Assembly (NCBI GenBank): GCA_910586605.1
Contig: CAJUJR010000027.1
Location: 1-31,657 of the forward strand
Direction: 5' to 3'
Source of the DNA: an uncultured Lachnospiraceae bacterium
GTDB lineage: Bacteria > Bacillota > Clostridia > Lachnospirales > Lachnospiraceae
DNA length: 31,657 nucleotides
Positions 1 to 7,045 of this stretch are shown one piece after another (position 1 is the first letter of the stretch; the number at the start of each line of letters is the position of its first letter). The translations under genes were made by a program, and so were the position numbers. The notes under the pieces are model-generated. The model made no database searches, was not told where the DNA came from, and saw nothing but the letters and a program-made list of their open reading frames with translations.

Positions 1-102
1 GGAAGATATTTTTTATCTATTTACATTTCTCTACGATTGGCTGTGAATAGTAACGGCTAAACTAAAACAGGGCAATCATAAAAACGAATATACTTGCAAA
101 TT

Positions 103-181
103 ATACGGTTATTTGATACCATAATCAGGAACAGATTTTCTTTGGGCAGTTTTTGAAATGAGTTGTATCAAATAGCCGTAT
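103..181. promoter_or_regulatory. Long dyad upstream of the AraC-type regulator
   Basis: Two 17-base arms (103-119 and 165-181) are reverse complements with only one non-Watson-Crick position (109/175, a possible G-U), separated by 45 bases. The arm centres lie about 62 bp apart, close to six helical turns. The right arm fills the spacer of the candidate promoter at 163-191. The placement fits an operator pair bound by the regulator encoded immediately downstream, allowing autoregulation by looping; that role is inference. The right arm starts inside the -35 hexamer, so only the last part of the dyad would be transcribed from this promoter. Confidence 0.6.
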
Positions 182-191
182 CTTGTATTAT
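163..191 (+). promoter_or_regulatory. Candidate sigma-A promoter of the AraC-type gene
   Basis: A -35 hexamer TTGTAT (163-168) and a -10 hexamer TATTAT (186-191) are separated by 17 bp. Transcription would begin near 198, giving a leader of about 25 nt that includes the GGAGG ribosome binding site at 211-215. The right arm of the dyad overlaps the spacer, so a bound protein would compete with RNA polymerase. Confidence 0.55.
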
Positions 192-222
192 TTGGATGTT
201 TGGTTACTAGGGAGGAAAGGCC

Positions 223-1194
223 GTGGGCGGCAAGAAAAAGTTTGAGGAAAAGCGGCGTCATGGTACGGTAGAGTTACCGGTGGGGTTGCACAAGGTGGAA
301 TATCCGGAGGGGACGGAGGTTATTTTTTACCTGCACTGGCATCAGGAATTTGAATTTCTTATATTGACAGAGGGCAGGGTTGTTTTTACCATTGAAGGCA
401 GGGATTATGAGCTTGGGGCAGGGGACGGTGTGTTTATTAATTCCAATTTACTACATTCTGCAAAAACAGTGGATGGACATGCCTGTTCTTTTTTTGCTGT
501 TGTGTTTTCTTATGAAGTTCTGGAAGATGATATACACAGTAATTTTGCAAAAAAATATATCCGGCCGGTTTTAAATGGGAAATATCTTCTAGAGGAATTT
601 TTGCCGGCGGAAAGCAAATGTGCCCAGCACCGTGAGCTGCCAGGGGCATTGGAGAAAAAATGCGGTTTGGATGAGTTTTTTGCAGGATATCCAAAGACAA
701 AGCTTTCATGGCAGCAGGAGGTTATTTTCTGGCTAGCGCAGATTGCGCAGTGCCCGGAAAATGAATTAGAGCCATTTAGCTTGCTGGTTCGCAGCAGGCT
801 TTTGATGGTCTGGAATTTGATGTACCATCATGGAAAAAAGAACCGGAGGGACGTGTCAGAAGAAAATGTTTCTTTTGAGAGGCTTGCACCGGTTGTAAAG
901 TATATGAAAGATAATTATGCCTATGAGATTATGCTTGCAGAGCTGGCGCAGATGATTCCAATGAGTGAAGGGCAGTTTTGCCGTGTATTTAAGCAGAATA
1001 TGAAAATGTCCCCAATGCAGTATCTTTTGCGGTACCGGATTTTACAGAGCTGCCGTTTATTGCAAGAGACAGATAAAAAAATTGGGGAAATTGCAAACCT
1101 TACAGGTTTTAATAATATCAGTTATTTTAATAAAGTATTTTTAAAGACGATTGGCTGTACGCCAAAGGAGTATAGAAATAGTGTATCTTATTAA
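223..1194 (+). CDS. AraC-family transcriptional regulator with N-terminal cupin sensor
   Basis: A 323-residue ligand-responsive DNA-binding protein. Residues 20-85 form an AraC-type cupin (HWHQEFEFLILTEG, then a GAGDGVFIN turn and LLHS), the usual sugar or small-ligand pocket. Residues 225-320 form the double helix-turn-helix AraC domain, with LAELAQMIPMSEGQFCRVFK as the first HTH and GEIANLTGFNNISYFNKVFL as the second, ending in the family signature GCTPKEYR. The start is GTG at 223 behind GGAGG (211-215); no in-frame ATG precedes the cupin. The ligand and targets are unknown. No sugar-uptake operon is adjacent, only a HAD phosphatase, so it may act mainly elsewhere. The upstream dyad suggests autoregulation. 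Confidence 0.9.
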   Translation: MGGKKKFEEKRRHGTVELPVGLHKVEYPEGTEVIFYLHWHQEFEFLILTEGRVVFTIEGRDYELGAGDGVFINSNLLHSAKTVDGHACSFFAVVFSYEVLEDDIHSNFAKKYIRPVLNGKYLLEEFLPAESKCAQHRELPGALEKKCGLDEFFAGYPKTKLSWQQEVIFWLAQIAQCPENELEPFSLLVRSRLLMVWNLMYHHGKKNRRDVSEENVSFERLAPVVKYMKDNYAYEIMLAELAQMIPMSEGQFCRVFKQNMKMSPMQYLLRYRILQSCRLLQETDKKIGEIANLTGFNNISYFNKVFLKTIGCTPKEYRNSVSY

Positions 1195-1235
1195 GGGAGC
1201 GCCAGGCAGCGCCTTTTTGGCAGAAAGGGGAAGAT

Positions 1236-1898
1236 ATGGCGGTAAAAGAAAGAGATTTATTGGCTGCTATAAAGAATTTTAGCGAAAAAAAAGCAGCAAT
1301 ATTTGATATGGATGGGCTGATTTTTGATACAGAGCGCCTTTTTATGGAGCAGCTTGCAATAGTTATGAAGGAGCATGGATATGTACTGACAAAGAAGATT
1401 TATTGTGAGACGTTAGGTGTTGGGGGGAAACTGCTTGAAGAGATTATGTGCTCTTATTTTGGGGAGGATTATCCTGTTTCAGAGATGGGGAAAAAAGTAG
1501 AAAAGAGGGTAAGGATGATAGCAGATACTGTAGGGCTTATGATAAAGCCGCAGATTCCGGAAGCGCTCCAGTACCTTCAGGAGCAGGGGGCTTTATGTGC
1601 AGTTGCCTCTTCTACAAATAGTGATGCGGTAAAACATTATTTAGGCCGTGCAGAGATTTTGCAGTACTTTCAGGAGATTGTTGGAGGGGAAATGGTAGAA
1701 AAATCCAAGCCTGAGCCGGATATCTTTTTACTGGCATGCAAAAGGCTTGGACAGAAGCCTGAGGAATGTGTGGTGTTGGAAGATTCAGAAAATGGGGTGC
1801 GGGCAGCAAAAAAAGCCGGCTGCTCTGTAATCTGCGTCCCAGATTTAAAGCAGCCATCAGAAGAGGCAGCAGAGCTGGCAGACTATCTTGTGGGCTGA
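1236..1898 (+). CDS. HAD-superfamily hydrolase, beta-phosphoglucomutase-like
   Basis: A 220-residue cytoplasmic phosphatase or phosphomutase of HAD subfamily I. Motif I is FDMDGLIFDTE near residue 24, with the nucleophile and acid/base Asp pair. Motif II is the Ser in VASSTNS near 125, motif III the Lys in EKSKPEPDIF near 152, and motif IV the acidic VVLEDSENGVRAAKKAG near 180. An alpha-helical cap lies between motifs I and II, as in PgmB-like phosphatases. The start ATG follows AAGGGG at 1225-1230. It sits 41 bases after the AraC gene and probably shares its transcript. The 3' end overlaps the convergent membrane-protein gene by 16 bases. The substrate cannot be deduced. Confidence 0.88.
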   Translation: MAVKERDLLAAIKNFSEKKAAIFDMDGLIFDTERLFMEQLAIVMKEHGYVLTKKIYCETLGVGGKLLEEIMCSYFGEDYPVSEMGKKVEKRVRMIADTVGLMIKPQIPEALQYLQEQGALCAVASSTNSDAVKHYLGRAEILQYFQEIVGGEMVEKSKPEPDIFLLACKRLGQKPEECVVLEDSENGVRAAKKAGCSVICVPDLKQPSEEAAELADYLVG

Positions 1899-2938
1899 TT
1901 TGTATATTTCAGGATATGGTTTGCGCTAACCAAGGCAAGGAGCAGGGTGCAGGTAAGAAGGAGCGTGAGGGCAAAAAAGCAAGCCAGGGCAGGAGAGGCT
2001 GTAAAGCGGAACTGGCCTATGCAAACGGCATCCAGGGTACAAAGGATGATTAGGGCAAATATATCGTAAATACGTTGTGTAACCATGTGGGAGTGCAAAG
2101 ACTCCCGCATTTTTTTTTCCAGCGCTGCGTTATCTGCAAGGTCTTTTCGTGATTTATGGGAAGGCGCCAGCATCTGTAGGTAACGTAAAGTTAAATACTG
2201 TTTTGTGGCAGTTTCTATTGCAGTTTCAGGGCGTCTTGAAAGAATCAGGATGCCAACTGTAAAAAATGACAGGAAGTGGCTGCTGTACAGGATATTGTGG
2301 ACGCCAGACAGCAGGATGCAGGCAACATAGGTAATAAAGCAGGCTGGCAGCCTTAAAGTAAAAAGCTTGTCCCACTCTAGCAATGCGGCAGACAGGCTTG
2401 CCAGCGCCACAAAGGTTATGGCAGCAGCATATAGCAGGAAGCGGAAGCGGGCAATTGCTTTTTTTGTATCAGAAGCAGGCTTTTCCTGTGGAGGGATTGG
2501 TTTACCCAGAACCTTGGATAGATGTTGCCGATATAAGGTATTTGCTGCGACAAGGCCAATAATAAGAAAAAGCCCATATAGGGGTGGAAAAGCCAGCGGG
2601 GCATTGTTTTTTGCAGTAATATAATGGCATATTTCTATAATAACCCCATAAGGAACCAGCCAGGCAGATATTTCTGTTATAAAGCAGAAAAACAGGTATA
2701 TGAAAGGAAGCGGCTGTTTTTGGCGCAGCAAATCCTTACAATAGCGTGCTATATTGTAGCCTGCCAGTTTTTTTGCAGGGAGTTTGAGAAGGGCAGCATT
2801 TTCAAAGCGTATCTTTTCTGCGCCGAGTATTTCCTGGATGGCAGAATCGGAAATCAGCGATTTAGCCTCTTCGGAAAATGCTTCGGCAACTGTTTCGTAA
2901 GATACGCTTTGCATCTGGGTTCGGGTGTTTTCTGGCAT
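1883..2938 (-). CDS. Polytopic membrane protein of unknown function
   Basis: A 351-residue protein I do not recognise. The first 75 or so residues are soluble and charged. They are followed by about six hydrophobic segments: near 80-105, 115-133, 165-187, 197-225, 290-310 and 317-340. A cytoplasmic-looking helical stretch rich in Lys, Arg and Glu lies between the fourth and fifth. No enzymatic motif or transporter signature is apparent. The start ATG is preceded by AAAGGAG ten bases upstream, which supports it. The gene lies 49 bases after the pair of small related genes on the same strand and may be cotranscribed with them. It overlaps the convergent HAD gene by 16 bases, leaving no room for a terminator between the two. 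Confidence 0.7.
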   Translation of the reverse strand: MPENTRTQMQSVSYETVAEAFSEEAKSLISDSAIQEILGAEKIRFENAALLKLPAKKLAGYNIARYCKDLLRQKQPLPFIYLFFCFITEISAWLVPYGVIIEICHYITAKNNAPLAFPPLYGLFLIIGLVAANTLYRQHLSKVLGKPIPPQEKPASDTKKAIARFRFLLYAAAITFVALASLSAALLEWDKLFTLRLPACFITYVACILLSGVHNILYSSHFLSFFTVGILILSRRPETAIETATKQYLTLRYLQMLAPSHKSRKDLADNAALEKKMRESLHSHMVTQRIYDIFALIILCTLDAVCIGQFRFTASPALACFFALTLLLTCTLLLALVSANHILKYTNQPTR

Positions 2939-2987
2939 ATTGTTTTATCTCCTTTGGCTAGTACATTATAATATAAGTTTCATATAA

Positions 2988-3257
2988 TTAATGCATATTT
3001 TTCATCATGGACTGAAGGGCTTCGTACTGTTTTCTTTGGGCAGGTGTCATTTGTGATGACAAAATTGCTGTTAACAGTGAATTTTCTTCTGGTGTGAAGG
3101 AAATATTTTTCTGTTCCATCTGTTTATTCCAGTTCATAATGACAGGAAGCGCCTGATTGAGGTTTTTATCCTGGAGGGACTGGATTAAGAGCATAATCAT
3201 CTGCTGTTTTTGTGCATCCATCTGCCGGAATGCAGGATTTCGCTTGATATCTTCCAT
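2988..3257 (-). CDS. Small hypothetical protein, paralogue of the upstream gene product
   Basis: An 89-residue Gln- and Met-rich helical protein with no signal or membrane segment. I chose the ATG at 3257 because GAGG lies five bases before it. An in-frame TTG at 3299 would add 14 residues but has no ribosome binding site, and the extension covers an intergenic hairpin. The C-terminus (SSQMTPAQRKQYEALQSMM) matches the end of the neighbouring protein (FSQLNPEQKATFEQLQNIM) at Ser, Gln, Pro, Gln, Glu, Leu, Gln and Met, so the two share a domain. No function can be assigned. The spacing and same-strand arrangement suggest an operon with the genes on both sides. Confidence 0.65.
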   Translation of the reverse strand: MEDIKRNPAFRQMDAQKQQMIMLLIQSLQDKNLNQALPVIMNWNKQMEQKNISFTPEENSLLTAILSSQMTPAQRKQYEALQSMMKNMH

Positions 3258-3274
3258 AAATGCCTCATTTCTGA

Positions 3275-3296
3275 AAGCCGGACGGTTATCCGGCTT
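3275..3296 (-). other. Hairpin between the two paralogous small genes
   Basis: A perfect 7-bp inverted repeat AAGCCGG/CCGGCTT with an 8-base loop lies between the stop of the upstream gene (3305) and the preferred ATG (3257). No T-run follows on the minus strand, so it is not a standard terminator. It may stabilise the upstream message or tune the ratio of the two proteins. Confidence 0.5.
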
Positions 3297-3304
3297 CAAA
3301 TATA

Positions 3305-3868
3305 TTATTCATTATACATTATATTCTGCAACTGTTCAAAGGTTGCTTTTTGTTCTGGATTTAATTGGGAAAATAAAAATTCCCGCAGCATATTCTGCTG
3401 GCTGCTATCACTGCCAGATGCTGCAGAAAGCCCCCTGCCCATAGAGCCAAGGCCGTTAATCAGCTGGAAAAGCATCTGAAGGGGGTTTGTCGTAATGGAA
3501 GAGGAAGCAGCGGAAAAGCCGATATTTTCCTCTGTGTTTCCTGACTGTGAATGTACAAAATCTGAATAGTTTTGGAATAATTTTTGTGCATTCATAAAAT
3601 TGAGGATGGTCTGTACAATGTCGGATTCCCTTGGTGTCAGGAATTTTTGGATATTTAATAGCATTTCTTGTGGATTCGGGCGGAATGGGACGGCGTCGCC
3701 AGTGTCTTCAGCAGCTTCCAAATCGCTGTCTCCAGCGTGGTTTGCAAGTTGAATTAGTGAATCTGCTTGTAAGAGAAGTTCAAAGGCATGGCGGTTCCCT
3801 GGGGAAACATAGGGAAGGGAAGCCTCTAAAATAGCCATGCGCCGCTGGTGTTCGTTTTTATATTCCAT
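3305..3868 (-). CDS. Hypothetical protein, larger paralogue of the pair
   Basis: A 187-residue soluble protein of unknown function. The preferred start is the ATG at 3868, preceded by GGAG with a six-base spacer. The ATG four codons earlier (3880) has no ribosome binding site of its own and itself forms part of that GGAG. The N-terminal half is helical and acidic (YVSPGNRHAFELLLQADSLIQLA, then a Glu/Asp-rich patch near residue 50). The middle has LTPRESDIVQTILNFMNAQKLFQ, a Ser/Gly-rich linker follows near residue 150, and the C-terminal 25 residues are shared with the downstream protein. The N-terminal LTPRESDIVQTIL segment may be a further diverged copy of the same helical unit. A 12-bp hairpin stands just upstream. 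Confidence 0.65.
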   Translation of the reverse strand: MEYKNEHQRRMAILEASLPYVSPGNRHAFELLLQADSLIQLANHAGDSDLEAAEDTGDAVPFRPNPQEMLLNIQKFLTPRESDIVQTILNFMNAQKLFQNYSDFVHSQSGNTEENIGFSAASSSITTNPLQMLFQLINGLGSMGRGLSAASGSDSSQQNMLREFLFSQLNPEQKATFEQLQNIMYNE

Positions 3869-3887
3869 ATTATTCTCCATTTCTGTA

Positions 3888-3918
3888 ATGCAGGAAACAG
3901 CAGCGTTGTTTCCTGCAT
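3888..3918. promoter_or_regulatory. Perfect 12-bp dyad upstream of the paralogue pair
   Basis: Arms 3888-3899 and 3907-3918 (ATGCAGGAAACA and its complement) pair perfectly around a 7-base loop, 19 bases before the preferred start of the 187-residue gene. Neither strand has a T-run after it, so it is unlikely to be an intrinsic terminator. It could be an operator or a 5'-leader hairpin that affects access to the ribosome binding site. Confidence 0.55.
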
Positions 3919-4010
3919 AACGGTTTGTTCTTCGATTGTTGCTTCCCTATAATCTATGAGAAAGGAGAAAAAAATATGTTACTCTATTCAAGGTTCTGTT
4001 TTAATATAAT

Positions 4011-4394
4011 TTATTGGGAAATGTGTTTCCCTGTTTTGTCAAAATTTTTGCGGAGCGCACGTTCTACAGGGAAGATAGAAGCAATTAATATAGTGACCTG
4101 GATTCCCATGATTAAACTGCTCCAAAAACCGATTTCATCAATTGTTTTTCCTATTAACGGCAGCATGGCGGCAGTTGCAGAAAGAAGCATAGCCAAACCG
4201 ATTCTCTGCCAGAGCCTGCCGCAGTAGGCATGGGCAAAATTCCAGGTTTCTATATTTTTTGTTGACATAGAAGTGCGGTAGCCATAGACGCTGTTAATAT
4301 TCTTTGGGGGATGCTTTTTGAATATCCATCCAAATAGCAGCATCAGTATTGGAATCAGTTCGTTGGAAAGAAACATAAAAATCCAGAATCCCAT
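4011..4394 (-). CDS. SdpI-family integral membrane protein
   Basis: A 127-residue protein with three to four hydrophobic segments. It carries the SdpI/YhfL family hallmark after the first helix: a Pro-rich loop, then INSVYGYRTSMSTKNIETWNFAHAYCGRL, that is N-x3-GYRT followed by W-x2-A-x4-G near residues 34-58. In Bacillus subtilis SdpI protects against the toxin SDP and signals to an ArsR-type repressor. Most family members are uncharacterised. I place the start at ATG 4394, nine bases after GGAGG; the in-frame GTG at 4403 abuts that site too closely. The gene follows the small membrane protein by five bases and closes the PadR-led block. No toxin gene is visible nearby, so immunity is only a possibility. 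Confidence 0.8.
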   Translation of the reverse strand: MGFWIFMFLSNELIPILMLLFGWIFKKHPPKNINSVYGYRTSMSTKNIETWNFAHAYCGRLWQRIGLAMLLSATAAMLPLIGKTIDEIGFWSSLIMGIQVTILIASIFPVERALRKNFDKTGKHISQ

Positions 4395-4399
4395 AAAGC

Positions 4400-4729
4400 T
4401 CACCCTCCTTTTTTCCGGTATTTTTTTTCAATTACTGTAACATATATAACCATGACAGCGATTGTTTCGGCCATAATGCCTATGACGGAAAGCAGGATAA
4501 GCGCAGAATTTTGCCCATTTAAAAGCGGAAGCCCCAGGAGAATAAATATGGCGCCATAGGCACACCACAATTTTCCGACTGCCTTGTTATATGCTTTTAC
4601 GTTGGACACTGGAAACATTTTTGCATTGGCCCAAAATCCGAAGGCGACTTCTTTTTTTGATAAAAATGCGTAAATCCCTAAAATGATAAATGCAATTCCA
4701 CATAGTGAAAATAAAATAAATCCTAACAT
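4400..4729 (-). CDS. Small three-helix membrane protein
   Basis: A 109-residue protein with hydrophobic segments near residues 2-22, 50-70 and 75-97 and a Lys-rich tail (EKKYRKKGG). The loop after the first helix contains VSNVKAYNKAVGKLW, which looks like a conserved signature. I cannot place the family with certainty; DUF3784-like proteins are a possible comparison. The start at 4729 has AAGGAGG eight bases upstream; a 27-residue upstream extension would run through that site and is rejected. It lies between the HAAS/DUF3887 gene (58 bases away) and the SdpI gene (5 bases away), so translation with SdpI is probably coupled. Both may form one membrane-associated unit. Confidence 0.65.
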   Translation of the reverse strand: MLGFILFSLCGIAFIILGIYAFLSKKEVAFGFWANAKMFPVSNVKAYNKAVGKLWCAYGAIFILLGLPLLNGQNSALILLSVIGIMAETIAVMVIYVTVIEKKYRKKGG

Positions 4730-4787
4730 GGCTTTTGCCTCCTTCCTTTGCTTTTCAGTTGAAAATATGATTTGTGCGAAATACGCT

Positions 4788-5435
4788 TTAGCGGATATAA
4801 ATCCCTGCAAGTTTCATATCCCTGTCATAAGACAGGCGGTAGGTTACGCTTATGTTTTCATAGGTTACAGTAATTTCCCCTATGGCAAGATGCTTTCGCA
4901 TCTGGATAAACTCTGTCATATAAGCAGTTCCAAAGGAAAGGCATTTTCCCCAATCATCTGTAAATTGTGCCTTTATTTTTTTTATTGCCTTCTCTGTCAA
5001 GTAAGGGTGCATCTGTGGGATTGCGTCAGAGCATAAAGCGTCGGAGTCGCCGTCGTTAAACAGTTTAATGGTTTCTTTCATCTTTGCTTCGACTTCTGTT
5101 TTCTGGAAAATCTGGCTGTCTCCTATGTCGGAGGTCTGGGGTATCATCTGATATAAAAAGAAGGCCAGTATAAGGATAACTGAAACAACAGGGACGGCAA
5201 TTTTTATAATTTTATCCCGCAGATATTTTTGGTGTTCTGCTTTTGGGAGGGTTTCGTTAAATTCTTTTGCAAGTTCTGCGATGTCTCCCATCTGGCTGAT
5301 GATTTCTTCTTCTGTGCTGCCCTGTTCTTTTGCAGCCGTAAAGTCGGATAAAAGCTGCTGCTTAATCTCCTTCCGTTTTGTCCTGCTGCATTTTACCTGT
5401 TTTGCAATAGAAGCCGCATACTTTTCTGCTGTCAT
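4788..5435 (-). CDS. HAAS-like single-pass membrane protein with DUF3887-like extracellular domain
   Basis: A 215-residue protein in three parts. Residues 1-65 form a helical cytoplasmic module (MTAEKYAASIAKQVKCSRTK, then a stretch with GDIAELAKEFNETL) like the HAAS/DUF1700 domains that accompany PadR regulators. One transmembrane helix lies near residues 75-97. A C-terminal domain of about 110 residues has FNDGDSDAL near its start and ends VTYRLSYDRDMKLAGIYIR, resembling DUF3887. I chose the ATG at 5435, five bases after AGGTGG; a GTG three codons earlier overlaps that site. PadR-HAAS pairs usually control envelope genes, with the HAAS partner thought to be a membrane sensor. This role is inferred from context. 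Confidence 0.65.
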   Translation of the reverse strand: MTAEKYAASIAKQVKCSRTKRKEIKQQLLSDFTAAKEQGSTEEEIISQMGDIAELAKEFNETLPKAEHQKYLRDKIIKIAVPVVSVILILAFFLYQMIPQTSDIGDSQIFQKTEVEAKMKETIKLFNDGDSDALCSDAIPQMHPYLTEKAIKKIKAQFTDDWGKCLSFGTAYMTEFIQMRKHLAIGEITVTYENISVTYRLSYDRDMKLAGIYIR

Positions 5436-5515
5436 ATAAACCACCTTTCTTTTGTCTGTAGCTGCATGGAAATATCCTGTTATTGTATCCGGGGGATTTT
5501 CATGCGGCCGTTCAT

Positions 5516-5854
5516 TTACTCTTTTTCCATGATTTTTAAGATTCCTTCTGTAATCCGTTCCCAGGTTCCATAAATTTCTGATAGGCTTTTTCTTCCCTGT
5601 TCTGTAATTTCATAATATTTCCGGGGAACCTGCTTTCCTTCTGCGCTGCTCCAGCGGCTTTCAATCAGATTTTCGTCTTCAAGCCGGTATAGGACGGGGT
5701 ATAATGTCCCATCTTTCAAAAGAAAGGTTTCCTTGCTTCTTTCTTTCATTTCCTGGATTAGCTGATAGCCATATTTGGGTTCCTCTTCTAATAATCTTAA
5801 TACAAGCATATCCAGTACGCCTTTTTTCATTTGCCGTTCATATTTATTATCCAT
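5516..5854 (-). CDS. PadR-family transcriptional regulator
   Basis: A 112-residue winged-helix repressor. The core reads KKGVLDMLVLRLLEEEPKYGYQL, then LKDGTLYPVLYRLEDENLIES, the recognition helix and wing of the PadR family. RKYYEITEQGRKSLSEI follows, leading into the C-terminal dimerisation helix (about residues 85-110). Its length is typical of the short PadR-s2 subtype. The start ATG is preceded by GAGG with a seven-base spacer. It is the first gene of a minus-strand operon with the HAAS/DUF3887, small membrane and SdpI genes, and its promoter carries a PadR-type dyad, so autoregulation is likely. The inducer is unknown. Confidence 0.92.
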   Translation of the reverse strand: MDNKYERQMKKGVLDMLVLRLLEEEPKYGYQLIQEMKERSKETFLLKDGTLYPVLYRLEDENLIESRWSSAEGKQVPRKYYEITEQGRKSLSEIYGTWERITEGILKIMEKE

Positions 5855-5865
5855 TTTTAATCCTC

Positions 5866-5890
5866 ATATACTTTGTATAACTAAGTATAT
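5866..5890. promoter_or_regulatory. Candidate PadR operator
   Basis: An 8-bp inverted repeat (ATATACTT at 5866-5873, AAGTATAT at 5883-5890) with a 9-base spacer. It matches the ATAC...GTAT pattern typical of PadR sites. It overlaps the -10 element and start region of the padR promoter, an ideal position for repression. Confidence 0.7.
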
Positions 5891-5918
5891 TATAAAACAT
5901 ACTGGGGATTACTGTCAA
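5889..5918 (-). promoter_or_regulatory. Consensus promoter of the PadR operon
   Basis: On the minus strand, TTGACA (5918-5913) and TATAAT (5894-5889) are separated by 18 bp. Both hexamers are perfect sigma-A consensus. The -10 end is shared with the PadR dyad. Transcription would begin near 5882. Confidence 0.8.
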
Positions 5919-5943
5919 TACACTAAATTTTTTGCGGAAAAAA

Positions 5944-5972
5944 TTGACAGGGGAATCTTTTTCGTGTAACGT
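5944..5972 (+). promoter_or_regulatory. Candidate promoter of trpS-aroC
   Basis: TTGACA at 5944-5949 and TAACGT at 5967-5972 are 17 bp apart, leaving a leader of about 45 nt before trpS. This is too short for a T-box riboswitch, so control by uncharged tRNA through that mechanism is unlikely. The -10 matches consensus at four of six positions. Confidence 0.5.
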
Positions 5973-6025
5973 ATCTGGTAACATACATTATTTGAGCCGC
6001 AAAAAGCGCGGTATGGAGGTTTAAC

Positions 6026-7030
6026 ATGATAGAGGATAAAAAAATTTTGTACAGCGGCATGCAGGCGACAGGCAACCTTACTTTGGGGAATTACCTGGGG
6101 GCATTAAAGAACTGGATTTCTTTAAATGAAAAATATGAATGTTTTTGGGGAGTAATGGACCTGCATTCCCTAACTGTACGCCAGGAGCCGGCGGATTTCC
6201 GTAAAAAGGCCAGGAACCTTATGATATTATACATTGCAGCAGGGCTTGACCCAAAGAAGAACTGCATTTATTTCCAGTCGCATGTTTCGGCACATGCAGA
6301 GCTTAGCTGGCTGTTAGGGTGTTTTACTTATATGGGGGAATTAAGCCGTATGACGCAGTTTAAGGAAAAATCAGCGAAACATGCGGATAATATAAATGCA
6401 GGGCTGTTTACTTACCCGGTGCTGATGGCGGCAGATATTTTACTATACCAGACGGATTTTGTGCCGGTTGGCAAAGACCAGAAGCAGCATTTGGAAATTA
6501 CCAGGGATATTGCAGAGCGTTTCAACAGCATCTATGGCGATGTATTTACCATCCCTGAGCCATATATCGGGAAAGCAGGCGCTAAGATTATGAGCTTGCA
6601 GGATCCTTCAAAGAAAATGTCAAAGTCAGATGAAAATATAAATGGGAGTATTTACCTGATGGATGACCCGGACACGATTGTAAGGAAATGTAAGCGTGCA
6701 GTGACAGATTCTGGGAGCGAGGTACGTTATAGCGAGCAAAAGCCGGGCATAAGCAACCTTTTGGAGATATACAGCGGCTGTCTTGGGAAATCCATGGAAG
6801 AGGCAGAAAAAGATTTTGCCGGCAAAGGCTATGGCGATTTTAAAATGGGGGTTGCAGAAGCAGTTATTTCCGTATTAAAACCATTACAGGAGGAATATAA
6901 CCGTTTGCAGAAAGAAAAGGATTACATTGATTCCCTGATTAAGGAAAATGATGAGAAAGCTGCTTATTTTGCAAATAAGACGCTCCGCAAAGTTAAGAAA
7001 AAGCTTGGATTAACAGAGAAACCAAGGTAA
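6026..7030 (+). CDS. trpS: Tryptophanyl-tRNA synthetase
   Basis: A 334-residue class Ic aminoacyl-tRNA synthetase that charges tRNA-Trp with tryptophan using ATP. The HIGH-equivalent is GMQATGNLTLGNYLGAL near residues 11-27, where TLGN is normal for TrpRS. The KMSKS loop is at residues 197-201 (KKMSKSDENI). Between them are the MAADILLYQTDFVPVGKDQKQH segment for tryptophan recognition and the long helical insertion. Length is typical of the bacterial enzyme. The start ATG follows TATGGAGG by six bases. It is the first gene of a two-gene operon with aroC, 15 bases apart, pairing tryptophan use with the chorismate supply for its synthesis. Confidence 0.97.
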   Translation: MIEDKKILYSGMQATGNLTLGNYLGALKNWISLNEKYECFWGVMDLHSLTVRQEPADFRKKARNLMILYIAAGLDPKKNCIYFQSHVSAHAELSWLLGCFTYMGELSRMTQFKEKSAKHADNINAGLFTYPVLMAADILLYQTDFVPVGKDQKQHLEITRDIAERFNSIYGDVFTIPEPYIGKAGAKIMSLQDPSKKMSKSDENINGSIYLMDDPDTIVRKCKRAVTDSGSEVRYSEQKPGISNLLEIYSGCLGKSMEEAEKDFAGKGYGDFKMGVAEAVISVLKPLQEEYNRLQKEKDYIDSLIKENDEKAAYFANKTLRKVKKKLGLTEKPR

Positions 7031-7045
7031 AAATGGAGGCAGGAT

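Noticed and set aside
1195..1220. Possible terminator after the AraC-type gene
   Set aside because: Only a 4-bp stem (AGGC/GCCT) precedes the T-run, and the repeated AGCGCC is a direct repeat. Too weak to call.
2624..2971. Plus-strand frames opposite the polytopic membrane protein
   Set aside because: The minus-strand frame is much longer, has an AAAGGAG site and a coherent membrane-protein pattern. The plus-strand frames lack start signals.
3976..4227. Plus-strand frame with an AAAGGAG site opposite the SdpI gene
   Set aside because: The ribosome-like site is good, but the frame runs antisense through a recognised SdpI-family gene and the predicted protein has no family features.
5973..6025. 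T-box or other riboswitch before trpS
   Set aside because: The leader is only about 50 bases, too short for a T-box, and no T-box sequence or terminator is present.
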